From the NCBI RefSeq assembly GCF_004168625.1, contig NZ_SDWW01000013.1, positions 29,564 through 93,563 on the forward strand: a DNA stretch of 64,000 bases, in the 5' to 3' direction. Under the pieces are notes generated by a model. The model was not told where the DNA came from. It did not search any database and saw only the letters and a program-made list of their open reading frames with translations. The translations under genes and the position numbers were made by a program. This DNA is from Pengzhenrongella frigida. GTDB taxonomy: Bacteria > Actinomycetota > Actinomycetes > Actinomycetales > Cellulomonadaceae. Below are positions 1 through 8,563 of this stretch, one piece after another; the stretch's first letter is position 1; the number at the start of each line of letters is the position of its first letter.

Positions 1-433
1 CCAGGGCGCGGGAAGCGTCGTTGCCGGGACTGATCGTCGCCCGCACCGTGCGCACCGCGGGCTCGCGGGCACCCCGGTCCAGGAGGGCCTCGAGGGCCGC
101 CCGTGCGTACCCCCGGCGACGGCAGCCGGGGTCGACGGAGTAGCCGACCTCGACCATGCCCGTGGCATCCGGCGGGCCGTGATAGCCGGCCCGCCCGACG
201 GCGATCTGCGCTGTGACGTCCCAGATCACGCGCGTCACCCAGTCCGCGCTGGTCGGATCGTCCTCGATCTGTCGGCTGCGCATCCGCCACACACCTGCGT
301 CCGCGCCCTCGACGAAGAAGCGGGTCAGCGCGATCGGCGCGGCAGCGTTCGCCGCGGCCAGGTCGCGGGCCGCGAGCGCGTGGATGGCCGCCGCCGGGAG
401 CTGCACGAGCCGGATGTCGGGAGCAGTGGTCAC
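1..433 (-). CDS. GNAT family N-acetyltransferase (C-terminus cut by window edge)
   Basis: Reading from a GTG at 431-433 the frame stays open to the left edge, giving about 144 residues, so the end of the gene lies outside. The visible protein starts VTTAPDIRLVQLPAAA and carries the acetyl-CoA-binding signature of the GNAT fold near residues 100-115 (VGYSVDPGCRRRGYARAAL, matching the V-x-x-x-x-RRRGYA pattern). An acetyl group would move from acetyl-CoA to an amine or small molecule; the substrate cannot be told. The N-terminal half resembles RimJ-type variants that act on metabolites rather than ribosomes. It is transcribed away from the small membrane protein genes at 691 and 970. Confidence 0.8.
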   Translation of the reverse strand, partial: MTTAPDIRLVQLPAAAIHALAARDLAAANAAAPIALTRFFVEGADAGVWRMRSRQIEDDPTSADWVTRVIWDVTAQIAVGRAGYHGPPDATGMVEVGYSVDPGCRRRGYARAALEALLDRGAREPAVRTVRATISPGNDASRAL

Positions 434-545
434 CCCCCGAGTATCCCGTCCGCCGGGCGCGCCCAGCGAACGCTTTTTCCGACGGCAACCCTCCCGCGCC
501 GACACCAAAGAAAGTAGGAATCATTCGCAATTCCGCGGTGCGGAT

Positions 546-575
546 TTGACAGCAGGCAATTTCTCAGGGTTAACT
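546..575 (+). promoter_or_regulatory. Candidate sigma-70-type promoter for the small membrane protein genes
   Basis: TTGACA at 546-551 is followed after 18 nt by TTAACT at 570-575, in a locally AT-richer patch (about 515-650). It would give a leader of about 110 nt before the gene at 691. The rest of 434-690 holds no convincing gene. Confidence 0.45.
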
Positions 576-690
576 GGATGCAGTTCGTCGAGGTTCGTGT
601 CGCTCTTTTCGGCAACGCTCCGAACAACAATCCGCACATCCCCTGGGTTCTGGCGCCATGCGTCCGGGCCCGCACAACTAAGGAGAACTC

Positions 691-846
691 ATGATCGTTC
701 TTGGAATCGTCCTCGTCATCGTCGGCTACCTGTTGCCGCTTCCCGTGCTGACCACCGTCGGGGTCATCTTGGTCGTCGTCGGAGCGGTCCTGGCCATCCT
801 CGGCGGCACGGGCCGCGCCGTCGGTGGACGTCGCCACTTCTGGTGA
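691..846 (+). CDS. Small membrane protein, DUF6131-like
   Basis: This 51-residue protein (MIVLGIVLVIVGYLLPLPVL...) is too short for most gene finders but has a clean AGGAG at 681-685, six bases before the ATG. It is almost wholly hydrophobic: two short membrane spans with a small connecting loop, then a basic tail GRAVGGRRHFW. Short proteins of this shape (DUF6131) are common in actinomycetes and have no known activity. It lies 123 bases before another small membrane protein (970-1293) with the same orientation, so the two may share a transcript. Confidence 0.65.
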   Translation: MIVLGIVLVIVGYLLPLPVLTTVGVILVVVGAVLAILGGTGRAVGGRRHFW

Positions 847-969
847 ACGCCCCGGCGCGGGCAGCTCTATCCGCCCGCGCCCACAGGCCGGCAACGGTGG
901 ACCGAATCACCGGTGCAGGTCTTTGCTCGACGAACACACACATTTTCAGGTACCGACGAGAGGAATGAC

Positions 970-1293
970 ATGGGTATCGGCTTCAGCATCTTTCTGCTGG
1001 CCGTCGGAGGTATTCTCGCCTTCGCGGTCGAGACGACCGTGGCGGGGATTGACGTTCAGATCATCGGCTGGATCTTGATGGCCGCAGGAGTCCTCGGGCT
1101 CGTGCTGACGATGGTGCTGCTCACGCCCCGACGCCAGCGCGCGGCGACCCAGCCCGCGGCGACGAACCTGCCCGCAGGGACGACCCGACGCACCGTGACC
1201 GAGACGCCCCGCGTGGTCACGGTCGAGCCGGGGACCACCGCGCCGCCCACGATCCCGGTGACCGAACGCGTTGTTCGGGACGAGACGATCTGA
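970..1293 (+). CDS. DUF6458 family membrane protein
   Basis: A 107-residue protein beginning MGIGFSIFLLAVGGILAFAV, the typical N-terminus of DUF6458. Two membrane helices are visible (about residues 4-22 and 32-54), followed by a cytoplasmic tail rich in Thr, Pro and Arg (TTRRTVTETPRVV). The ATG at 970 is chosen over an upstream in-frame ATG at 913 because the GAGAGGA ribosome site at 958-964 and family homology both begin here. Function is unknown. Confidence 0.8.
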   Translation: MGIGFSIFLLAVGGILAFAVETTVAGIDVQIIGWILMAAGVLGLVLTMVLLTPRRQRAATQPAATNLPAGTTRRTVTETPRVVTVEPGTTAPPTIPVTERVVRDETI

Positions 1294-1307
1294 CCAAGCG
1301 GCAGCGC

Positions 1308-1348
1308 GACTGCACCGCCGGGCCCGGGCCGGGCACGGCGGTGCAGTC
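1308..1348. terminator. Hairpin between convergent genes
   Basis: A perfect 13-bp stem pairs 1308-1320 with 1336-1348 around a 15-nt loop, between the DUF6458 gene and the convergent ABC permease gene. There is no T tract, as is usual in GC-rich actinomycetes. It can act in either direction. Confidence 0.6.
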
Positions 1349-1372
1349 ACGCCGGGATCCCCGCGGTGCAGC

Positions 1373-2266
1373 TCAGGACGAGACGTCCGCCGTGACGAAC
1401 CTGCTCCACGCGAGCGACCCGAAGATCGCGACCCAGGCGGCCTGCACGGCCATCCCCGAGCTAAGCACGCCCCAGTCCACCTCGACCCGCAGGAACTCGG
1501 CGAAGTCGAGCCAGTGGTGCGTGAGCAGCGCAGGGTGGATCGCGGCGAGCTGAGGGAGCGTGTCGAGCACCGCGGAGACGATCGCGACGATCACGGTCGC
1601 GGCCATGGCGCCGACCGGCACCTCGGTCAGGGTCGAGAAGAACAGCCCCACCGCGACCAGCCCGGTGAGGGACAGCGTGACGTACGCGGCGACGCCCGCG
1701 ACCCGCAGCACGCCGTCGGCCAGCGGGATGGTGGTGCCCGACAGCAGGGTGACGTCGGTGAGCCCGAAGAACGCCGCGCCGACCGCCAGGGCGACGAGGC
1801 CGATCGCGAGCACGGCCGCCGCGACGAAGGTCATCGTCGCCACCGCCTTGACGGCGAGCAGGCGCGTGCGAGAGACCGGCACCGCCAGCAGGTAGCGCAG
1901 CGTGCCCGACGACGCCTCCCCCGCGATCGCCTCACCCGTCGCGATGCCGATGGTGAGCGGCAGCAGGAACGGCAGGCACATGATCAGCGCCGCGACCACG
2001 AGGAACAGGCCGTTCCCGGTCACCCGACCGACGAACCCTGGCCCCTGCCCGGCGAGCGCAGAGTCCCGCGTGACGAACAGGACGAGGCCGAGCAGGAGCG
2101 GGACGGCCGCGAGCCCGGCCAGGAGCGCCTGGTTGCGCCGCCGGCCGAACACGAGCCGCAGCTCGCTGCGCACCAGCCGTCCCCAGGCACCGCGGACCGG
2201 GGTCGACGACGGCCTCAGCTCGGCGGCGTCGGCCGAGCCGTCCGCCAGGACGTCAGCGTGCGACAT
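1373..2266 (-). CDS. ABC-2 type transporter permease
   Basis: A 297-residue integral membrane protein (MSHADVLADGSADAAELRP...) with about six hydrophobic spans, the layout of ABC-2/ABC-transporter permease family 2 subunits of exporters. The long N-terminal cytoplasmic stretch precedes the first span around residue 50. It is the last gene of a three-gene minus-strand operon: its ATG at 2266 overlaps the end of the ATPase gene by 14 bases and has a GGGAGGG ribosome site inside that gene. The substrate is not indicated; drugs, peptides or lipids are all possible. Confidence 0.88.
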   Translation of the reverse strand: MSHADVLADGSADAAELRPSSTPVRGAWGRLVRSELRLVFGRRRNQALLAGLAAVPLLLGLVLFVTRDSALAGQGPGFVGRVTGNGLFLVVAALIMCLPFLLPLTIGIATGEAIAGEASSGTLRYLLAVPVSRTRLLAVKAVATMTFVAAAVLAIGLVALAVGAAFFGLTDVTLLSGTTIPLADGVLRVAGVAAYVTLSLTGLVAVGLFFSTLTEVPVGAMAATVIVAIVSAVLDTLPQLAAIHPALLTHHWLDFAEFLRVEVDWGVLSSGMAVQAAWVAIFGSLAWSRFVTADVSS

Positions 2267-3314
2267 CGAAACCCTCCCCGGTCAGCTCGACGAAGAGCTC
2301 CTCGAGGCTTGGTCGTCGAACCTGCAGCCCGACGAGGTCGAGACCGGCGTTGACGATGGCCGCCGACACCTCCTCGGGTGCGGTGGCACCCAGCAGCGCG
2401 TGCAGCGTGACGCCGTCGGCCAGCACCTCGGCCAGGCCGAGCCCGGTCAGCACCTCGGCCGCGGCCCCGACCTGCTCGCCGGCGGTCGTGACGGTGACCC
2501 GTGCGACGCCACGTTCGGTCAGCACCTGGCGCTCCCCCTGCACGAGCAGCTTGCCGCGGCCCATGATCCCGAGGTGCGTGCAGACCTGCTCGATCTCGGT
2601 GAGCAGGTGCGAGGACACCAGCACCGTCGTGCCGGCGTCCGCGAGCTCGCGGATCAGCAGCCGGACCTCGCGGGTGCCCTGCGGGTCGAGGCCGTTGGTC
2701 GGCTCGTCGAGCACGAGCAGCTCGCGCGGTCGCAGCAGGGCCGCGGCCAGGCCGAGACGCTGCTTCATCCCGAGCGAGTACTGCCGGTACGGCTTGGATG
2801 CGGCCGCGGTCAGCCCGACGCGCTCGAGCGCCTCGTCGCTGCGGCGGCGCGCGGTGCGCGGATCCGCCGTCGCGTCGCTCGCGTCGAGCCGGGCCAGATT
2901 GGCCCGCCCGCCCAGATAGGGGTGGAACGCGGGGCCCTCGACGAGGGCGCCGACGCGCGGCAGGACGTGCCCGGCGCCGTCGGGCATGGGCTCGCCGAGC
3001 AGCCACGCGACGCCGCTGGTCGGGCGGACGAGCCCGAGGAGCATGCGGATGGTCGTCGTCTTGCCCGAGCCGTTGGGCCCGAGGAAGCCGTAGACCGAGC
3101 CGCGCGGCACCCGCAGCCCGATCCCGTCGACCGCGAGCTGGCCGGACCGGAACCGCTTGGTCAGCCCCTCGGTCCGGACCGCGAGCGCCGTCACGTCCGA
3201 GGCGTCCAGCTCGACGTCCGCGCCGGCCGGCTCGGTCGAGCCGGCCGGCCGCAGCCGGTCACGCGGGACCGACGACGAGCGGGTGCCCGACGCGGTCACC
3301 GGTGTGCTCGTCAC
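2253..3314 (-). CDS. ABC transporter ATP-binding protein
   Basis: A 353-residue exporter-type ATPase. Walker A (GPNGSGKTTT) is near residue 75, the signature QYSLGMKQRLGLA near residue 180, Walker B LLVLDEPTNGLDP follows, and the SSH switch histidine is present. The closest families are bacitracin/daunorubicin exporter ATPases (BcrA/DrrA-like). The start is the GTG at 3314, which overlaps the stop of the upstream gene as GTGA; the first 45 residues are an extra Pro/Ser-rich leader, so translation could begin later. It pairs with the permease at 1373-2266. Confidence 0.9.
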   Translation of the reverse strand: MTSTPVTASGTRSSSVPRDRLRPAGSTEPAGADVELDASDVTALAVRTEGLTKRFRSGQLAVDGIGLRVPRGSVYGFLGPNGSGKTTTIRMLLGLVRPTSGVAWLLGEPMPDGAGHVLPRVGALVEGPAFHPYLGGRANLARLDASDATADPRTARRRSDEALERVGLTAAASKPYRQYSLGMKQRLGLAAALLRPRELLVLDEPTNGLDPQGTREVRLLIRELADAGTTVLVSSHLLTEIEQVCTHLGIMGRGKLLVQGERQVLTERGVARVTVTTAGEQVGAAAEVLTGLGLAEVLADGVTLHALLGATAPEEVSAAIVNAGLDLVGLQVRRPSLEELFVELTGEGFDVAR

Positions 3315-4555
3315 GCCATCGCGCGGAGGGTCTCGGCGGGCACGGCCCCGACCAGGACCCGACCGTCGTCGGTCACCAGGACGCTCAGGAGCGTCGAGCT
3401 GAGCAGCCGGCCCTCGGGCACGGCGGTCGTGAGCTGGTCGTACAGGACCGACGTGTCGAGGGTCGGGATCGACGGCGAGCCTGATCCGTCGCTGGGCATG
3501 AACTCCTCGATCAGGTCCTGCGCGCTCTCGGAGCCGATGGTGAGCTCGGCGCCGGGCACGGTCGCGAGCGCGGCCGGATCGCCCGCGATCAGGCTGGCCA
3601 CGTCCAGGCCGGACCAGGTGGTGACGGTCTCCCACCCGGTCCCGGTGATCGAGACACCCTCGGGGAGGGTCCCCGGAGCGGTCTCGGGTTCGGCGCCGGT
3701 CATCTCGGGCAGCGGGACGACGACGTCCTTCACCGCGGCGCCCGCGGGCGCCGAGAACGCGAGGACCGCGTCGTCGGGCGTGGTGAAGGCGACGTCGGTG
3801 AAGCCGATCTCGAGCGCCGGGGAGGAGGAGTCGGTGCTGCTCCAGGTCTGCACCCGCAGCGGGGTCGAGGTCTCCGCGTCGATCGCGACGACGACCTTGC
3901 CGATCAGCGTGCTGGCGTCCTTCGGGGTGACGACCAGCTGGTAGGCGTCGCGCCCGGCGACGGTCGTCTGGTCGCCCATCGCGACCGTGGAGTACTGCTC
4001 GACCTGGGCGAGGGCCGCGCGGGCCGCCTCGTCCGGGGTGGGCAGGCCGCCCGCGACCTCGGGCAGGGTGCCCGCGCGGGCGTCGTCGGCGAGGGCGTCG
4101 AAGCGCGCCTGGTCGGCGGCGCTCAGCGTGTAGTGCACGACGGCGTCGTCCGAGCTCGAGTACGTCCACGCCTCGGCGCCGTCCTGGACCACCGAGTACT
4201 CCGAGGCGGACCCGAGCAGGGCCACCCGCGACCGCTCGGCGCCGTCGGTCCACACCCGCAGGGTGGAGCTTCCGCCGAGGAGGGCGATCGGGTCCGCGCC
4301 CGTCATCTCGGCGAGCGGGATCTCGGGCAGGCCGAGGCGCGCGGTGTAGACGACCGTGCCGGACAGCGGGACGGGTTCGGCGGCCGCGATGGTGGTCACG
4401 AGCTGGCCCGGCGTCACGTCCGGCAGGACGGACTCGTCGGCGGACGCGAGCAGCGGCGGGGCGAGGAAGGCCCCCGTCACGGCGACAGCGACGACGGCGG
4501 GAACGGCCCACCGGGCGCGGGAGGAGGTGGGGCGAGGGACGCTGGCTTCGGTCAT
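3311..4555 (-). CDS. Exported LolA/RseB-like protein (DUF2092-type)
   Basis: A 414-residue protein with an N-terminal signal or anchor helix (residues about 15-36) and a large extracytoplasmic domain of the LolA/LppX/RseB fold (one-sided beta barrel that binds a lipid or acyl chain). Visible features are SGTVVYTARLGLPEI, repeated aromatic strand pairs (EAWTYSSSDDAVVHYTL) and DAYQLVVTPKD. The ATG at 4555 is only 84 bases from the divergent response regulator gene. Its end overlaps the ATPase start by four bases, so it is translationally coupled to the ABC exporter and may present a lipidic ligand or act as an accessory sensor. The exact ligand is unknown. Confidence 0.75.
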   Translation of the reverse strand: MTEASVPRPTSSRARWAVPAVVAVAVTGAFLAPPLLASADESVLPDVTPGQLVTTIAAAEPVPLSGTVVYTARLGLPEIPLAEMTGADPIALLGGSSTLRVWTDGAERSRVALLGSASEYSVVQDGAEAWTYSSSDDAVVHYTLSAADQARFDALADDARAGTLPEVAGGLPTPDEAARAALAQVEQYSTVAMGDQTTVAGRDAYQLVVTPKDASTLIGKVVVAIDAETSTPLRVQTWSSTDSSSPALEIGFTDVAFTTPDDAVLAFSAPAGAAVKDVVVPLPEMTGAEPETAPGTLPEGVSITGTGWETVTTWSGLDVASLIAGDPAALATVPGAELTIGSESAQDLIEEFMPSDGSGSPSIPTLDTSVLYDQLTTAVPEGRLLSSTLLSVLVTDDGRVLVGAVPAETLRAMA

Positions 4556-4627
4556 AGGAGCACTCTGCGCCACCCTCCCTGAGACCACGCTGAGAGCCAT
4601 CTCGGCCAGGTGCGGGCGCTCGGGTGA

Positions 4628-4633
4628 CATGCT
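4628..4633 (+). promoter_or_regulatory. Candidate -10 box (CATGCT), leaderless
   Basis: CATGCT ends 6 nt before the GTG at 4640, so transcription would begin at or beside the start codon. The same hexamer and spacing occur before the sigma factor gene at 35116. Confidence 0.4.
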
Positions 4634-4639
4634 GCGGTG

Positions 4640-5293
4640 GTGCGGGTCCTGGTGGTCGACGACGAGCGCGGACTTGTGCGTGCGCTGACGCGCGGGCTGA
4701 CGGCGGAGGGGTTCGCGGTCGACGTCGCCTACGACGGCAACAGCGGGCTCGAGCTCGCGACGGACAACGACTACGACGCGATCGTGCTCGACGTGATGCT
4801 CCCCGGGCGCAACGGCTACGACGTGGTGACCGCGCTGCGTGCGCTCGACGTGTGGACCCCGGTCCTGATGCTCAGCGCCAAGGACGGCGAGCACGACGTC
4901 GCCGACGGGCTCGACGTCGGCGCGGACGACTACCTGACCAAGCCGTTCTCGTTCGTCGTGCTCGTGGCGCGCCTGCGCGCCCTGGTGCGCCGCCCGGCCG
5001 AGGCGCGGCCCGCGGTGCTGACCGTGGGCGACCTCACGCTCGACCCGGCGGCGCGGACCGTGACCCGCGCGGGCGAGCTGGTGCCGACGACGATGCGCGA
5101 GCTCGCACTGCTGGAGTACCTCATGCGCCACGCCGACCGCGTGGTCGGCAAGGTGGAGCTGCGCGACCACGTCTGGGACGGCTCGGGCGAGGACCTCAAC
5201 GTCGTCGAGGTCTACGTCGGCTACCTGCGACGCAAGCTCGGCCGGGAAGCCATCGCGACCGTGCGCGGTGCGGGCTACCGCGTGGCGGGGTGA
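4640..5293 (+). CDS. OmpR/PhoB-family response regulator
   Basis: 217 residues: receiver domain (MRVLVVDDERGLVRAL, acidic pair, phospho-acceptor Asp in DAIVLDVMLPGRNG near residue 50, conserved Lys in LTKPFSF) and a C-terminal winged helix (REAIATVRGAGYRVAG). It is the DNA-binding partner of the kinase encoded immediately downstream (GTGA overlap at 5290-5293). It diverges from the LolA-like/ABC operon, a layout in which the regulator often controls the exporter. GTG at 4637 is an alternative start; 4640 fits the -10 spacing. Confidence 0.92.
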   Translation: MRVLVVDDERGLVRALTRGLTAEGFAVDVAYDGNSGLELATDNDYDAIVLDVMLPGRNGYDVVTALRALDVWTPVLMLSAKDGEHDVADGLDVGADDYLTKPFSFVVLVARLRALVRRPAEARPAVLTVGDLTLDPAARTVTRAGELVPTTMRELALLEYLMRHADRVVGKVELRDHVWDGSGEDLNVVEVYVGYLRRKLGREAIATVRGAGYRVAG

Positions 5294-6735
5294 GTCGGGT
5301 GGCCGGCCGGCCACGGCGCGGCTGGGCGGGATGGCCGCGGCGCGGATGGGCTCGATGGTCGCTCCGGGTCCGGCTGACGCTGCTGACGGCCGGCCTGCTG
5401 TGCGTGACGCTCATCGTGGGCGCCGTCGTGCTCACGGCCGTGCTCTCCCGCAGCCGGGTCGTGGCGCTCGACGACCTGGTGCGCGAGCGGGCCGCGACGA
5501 TCGCCGGTCTGGCCAGCGACGACCGCCTCCCGCAGACCCTCCCCGTGGCCGAGCCCGGCGAGATCGCCCAGCTGCTCGACGCTCGCGGCCACGTGCTCGC
5601 CTCCTCTCCGAATGCCAGCCGCACCCTGCCCGTGCTCCCTGCCACCGAGGTCGCCGCGCTGCAGCGGCGGGCCGGCGACGAGGTGGCGGCGAGCGGCACG
5701 AGTGCGAGCGCCTACGACCGCCAGGCGCGGGTCGCCGTCCTCGCGACCAGCTACCAGGGAGCCCCGGCGACCGTCGTGGCGACAGTGCCCCTCGGTGAGG
5801 TGCAGGGGCTGCTGCGCGCGCTGCGGGTCTCGCTCGGCGTGGTGGTCCCGCTGCTCACGGCCCTGCTCGCCGGGGCGATCTGGATCGTGCTGGGTCGCGC
5901 CCTGCACCCGGTCGAGCAGCTGCGCCGCGCCGCCGCGCAGGTCGCCCTGTCCGGCGGGCCGGGGTCGTTGCCCGTGCCGCGGTCCGACGACGAGCTCGGC
6001 GCCCTGGCCCGGACCCTGAACGAGATGCTCGACCGGATCGAGGTCGGTGCCGCACGTCAGCGGGCGTTCGTCGCCGACGCCGCCCACGAGCTGCGGTCTC
6101 CGCTCGCCTCGCTGCGCGCGAGCATCGAGGTCGCCCGCACCCACCCCGCCGCGTACACCAGTGCCGAGCTCGCCGAGGACCTCGAGGGCGAGGTCCTGCG
6201 CATGCAGGCGCTGGTCGACGACCTGCTGCTGCTCGCCCGGGTCGGCTCGACGCCGCTGGTCCGCGCCGACGTCGACCTGGCCCGCCTCGCGCAGGTCGCC
6301 GCGGAGACGTCCCGCCCGGCGTCCGCCGTCGGCATCCCGGTCCGGATCGAGACCACCGGCGCCGGGCACGCGCGGGGCGATGCGGCCGCAGTCGGCCGGG
6401 TGGTGCGCAACCTGCTGGACAACGCGGTGCGGCACGCCGGGACGCGCGTGCGGGTCACGGTGGCGGACGGCGTCGTCACCGTGGAGGACGACGGCAACGG
6501 GGTGGCCGAGGCCGACCGCGAGCGCGTGTTCGAGCGCTTCGTGCGGCTCGAGGAGTCGCGGCAGCGCGAGGCCGGGGGCTCCGGTCTCGGGCTGGCGATC
6601 GCCCGCGAGATCGCGCGGGAGAACGGGGGCGACGTCGTGCTCGCGAGCTCACCGCTCGGCGGCCTGCGGGCGACGCTGCGCCTGCCGGTGGTCGACGTCG
6701 GGAGCGCGCCGCTCGGTGGACAGCTCGGTGGATAG
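5290..6735 (+). CDS. Sensor histidine kinase (HAMP-HisKA-HATPase)
   Basis: 481 residues starting at a GTG that overlaps the regulator stop. A basic leader is followed by TM1 (about 25-50), an extracytoplasmic loop of about 100 residues, TM2 (about 175-200), a HAMP linker, the dimerisation helix with the phospho-acceptor His in VADAAHELRSPLASLRA, then N box NLLDNAVRHA, G1 VEDDGNGV, F box and G2 GGSGLGLAI. All catalytic boxes are intact. The upstream operon of exporter genes suggests an envelope or antimicrobial-peptide signal, but that is inferred from position only. Confidence 0.92.
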   Translation: MSRVAGRPRRGWAGWPRRGWARWSLRVRLTLLTAGLLCVTLIVGAVVLTAVLSRSRVVALDDLVRERAATIAGLASDDRLPQTLPVAEPGEIAQLLDARGHVLASSPNASRTLPVLPATEVAALQRRAGDEVAASGTSASAYDRQARVAVLATSYQGAPATVVATVPLGEVQGLLRALRVSLGVVVPLLTALLAGAIWIVLGRALHPVEQLRRAAAQVALSGGPGSLPVPRSDDELGALARTLNEMLDRIEVGAARQRAFVADAAHELRSPLASLRASIEVARTHPAAYTSAELAEDLEGEVLRMQALVDDLLLLARVGSTPLVRADVDLARLAQVAAETSRPASAVGIPVRIETTGAGHARGDAAAVGRVVRNLLDNAVRHAGTRVRVTVADGVVTVEDDGNGVAEADRERVFERFVRLEESRQREAGGSGLGLAIAREIARENGGDVVLASSPLGGLRATLRLPVVDVGSAPLGGQLGG

Positions 6736-6740
6736 CCAGG

Positions 6741-8438
6741 TCAGGACGGGCCGCGCCCCGCGGATCGGGGACCGTGCCGCCGCACGGTGCGCGCCCGAGC
6801 AGGAGTCGCCGGGACGACGGTTGGTCCCCCTCCGTACAGCCGCACGCGGTTGCGGCCGGAGTGCTTCGCCTCGTACAGCGCGACATCGGCGGCGTGGAAC
6901 ACGTCGTTCATGGTCGTGCCCGACGCCGGGTAGACGGCCACCCCGGCACTGAGCGCGCAGCGGATCGTCCGGCCCGCGACGAGGATCGGATTCTCGTCGC
7001 ACCGCCGACGGACCTCTTCGGCGAAGGCGAGGCCCACCGCGGCGTCGGCTCCCGGGAGCGCGACGAAGAACTCTTCCCCGCCCCAGCGGGCCACGAGGGC
7101 GTCGGCCGGAGCAGACTCGGCCAGTCGGGTCGCGAGCGCGACGAGCACCGCGTCGCCGGTGAGGTGCCCGAACTCGTCGTTGATGTCCTTGAACCGGTCG
7201 ACGTCGAACAGGACGGCGACGAGGGGGGCATCGCTTTGCTCGGCGGCCCCGACGAGCGCGTCGAAGGTCTCGACCATGTGGCGGCGATTGTGCAGCCCGG
7301 TCAAGGAGTCACGGCTCGCGAGCTCGACCAGGTCGGCGCGCAGCGACTCGATGGTCGCGACCTGCCGCACCATCTGATCGTGCGCCGCGGCCAACCGGCG
7401 GCTCTGGTTGTTCGCCTCGGTGACGTCGCGCGCGACGAGCACCGTGCCGAGGTCGCGGCGATGGCGGTCGATCAGCGGGAAGCCGCGGACCTCGAACTCC
7501 GACCGGCCGCCGGGGAACTCGACCACGAGGGCGACCTCGCGGTCGTCGCTGGTCGTCATCCTGTCGCCGAGGAGGTCGCGGGCGGGCAGCCCGATCAGAT
7601 CGGCGGGTGCACCCGGCTCGACTCCCCGCACGAGCCGGTCCGCGGCCGGGTTGAGGTCGAGGAACTTGCCGGCCGGGCTGATGACCACGACCGCGTCCCC
7701 GATCTGGTCCACGATCAGCGCTCGAGCGACCGGCGCGAACGTGAACAGGTCCTGCCGGAAGACCGCGTACCAGACGATCGTGCCGGTCACCGCGAGTCCG
7801 AGCGGGGTCGGGTCCAGCGCTCCGGTCCGACCGCCGATCCCGCCGAGGATGAACACCAGGTTCACCGTCATCGGGACGAGGGCCGCGACGAACACAGCCA
7901 GGCGTTGCGCGCGGAACGCGTCCGACGCACGCCACCACGCCCATCCGACGAACCCGAGGCCGAGGAACATCTCGACGAAGGTGAAGACGGTGTCCGCCCA
8001 GAAGGCCGGGCCGTAGGTCCACGTCGCGGCGCCCGTCAGCTGCGCGGCGCCGGGCCCGCCGTAGACCAGCAGGTGCCACGGGTTCGTCAGCGCCGCCACC
8101 GTGATGAGCGCGGGCTCGACGAGCAGCGCGAGCACGAGGGCGCGGGTCGGCACCCACTGCGGTCGGGCGACCGCGAACCCGAGACCCAGGAACGCCGCAC
8201 ACAGGGCGCTCGGACCGGCGAACGCGGCCAGCGTCGCGATCGCGGCGACGGACTCGTTGCTGCTCCCCCGCGACAGGGTGAGGCTCACGGACCACCAGCT
8301 GGCCCCCGCCATCACCACCGTGAGCGCGGCCCCGAGGGTCAGGTTGTGCGCCCGCTGCCGCCAGGCCACCACGGCGATGATGGCGCAGGCCACAGCTGCG
8401 ACGGCGTACGAGGCCGCGATCGGATCGCGCACGTCCAT
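6741..8438 (-). CDS. Diguanylate cyclase with 7TM sensor and PAS domain
   Basis: 565 residues. Residues about 10-228 form seven membrane helices of the histidine-kinase-type 7TM module; 240-345 is a PAS domain (ALIVDQIGDAVVVISPAGKF); 350-375 is a coiled linker; the GGDEF domain follows with metal-binding FDVDRFKDIN (411-420) and active-site GGEEF at 453-457. The allosteric RxxD site five residues before GGEEF is absent, so product inhibition by c-di-GMP is not expected. The enzyme would make c-di-GMP from two GTP in response to a membrane or ligand signal. An upstream GGAGGT ribosome site supports the ATG at 8438. It ends 5 bases past the convergent kinase gene. Confidence 0.93.
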   Translation of the reverse strand: MDVRDPIAASYAVAAVACAIIAVVAWRQRAHNLTLGAALTVVMAGASWWSVSLTLSRGSSNESVAAIATLAAFAGPSALCAAFLGLGFAVARPQWVPTRALVLALLVEPALITVAALTNPWHLLVYGGPGAAQLTGAATWTYGPAFWADTVFTFVEMFLGLGFVGWAWWRASDAFRAQRLAVFVAALVPMTVNLVFILGGIGGRTGALDPTPLGLAVTGTIVWYAVFRQDLFTFAPVARALIVDQIGDAVVVISPAGKFLDLNPAADRLVRGVEPGAPADLIGLPARDLLGDRMTTSDDREVALVVEFPGGRSEFEVRGFPLIDRHRRDLGTVLVARDVTEANNQSRRLAAAHDQMVRQVATIESLRADLVELASRDSLTGLHNRRHMVETFDALVGAAEQSDAPLVAVLFDVDRFKDINDEFGHLTGDAVLVALATRLAESAPADALVARWGGEEFFVALPGADAAVGLAFAEEVRRRCDENPILVAGRTIRCALSAGVAVYPASGTTMNDVFHAADVALYEAKHSGRNRVRLYGGGPTVVPATPARARTVRRHGPRSAGRGPS

Positions 8439-8563
8439 GTCGGGCTACCTCCGGCCGGACAGGCCTCGAGCCCCCCTGAGCACGGACCTGTCCCCTCACT
8501 GATCGACCGGGAACGCACCGGGATGAGGGACTCGCCCGCGGCTCACGGCGGGGCCGGCGGGAC

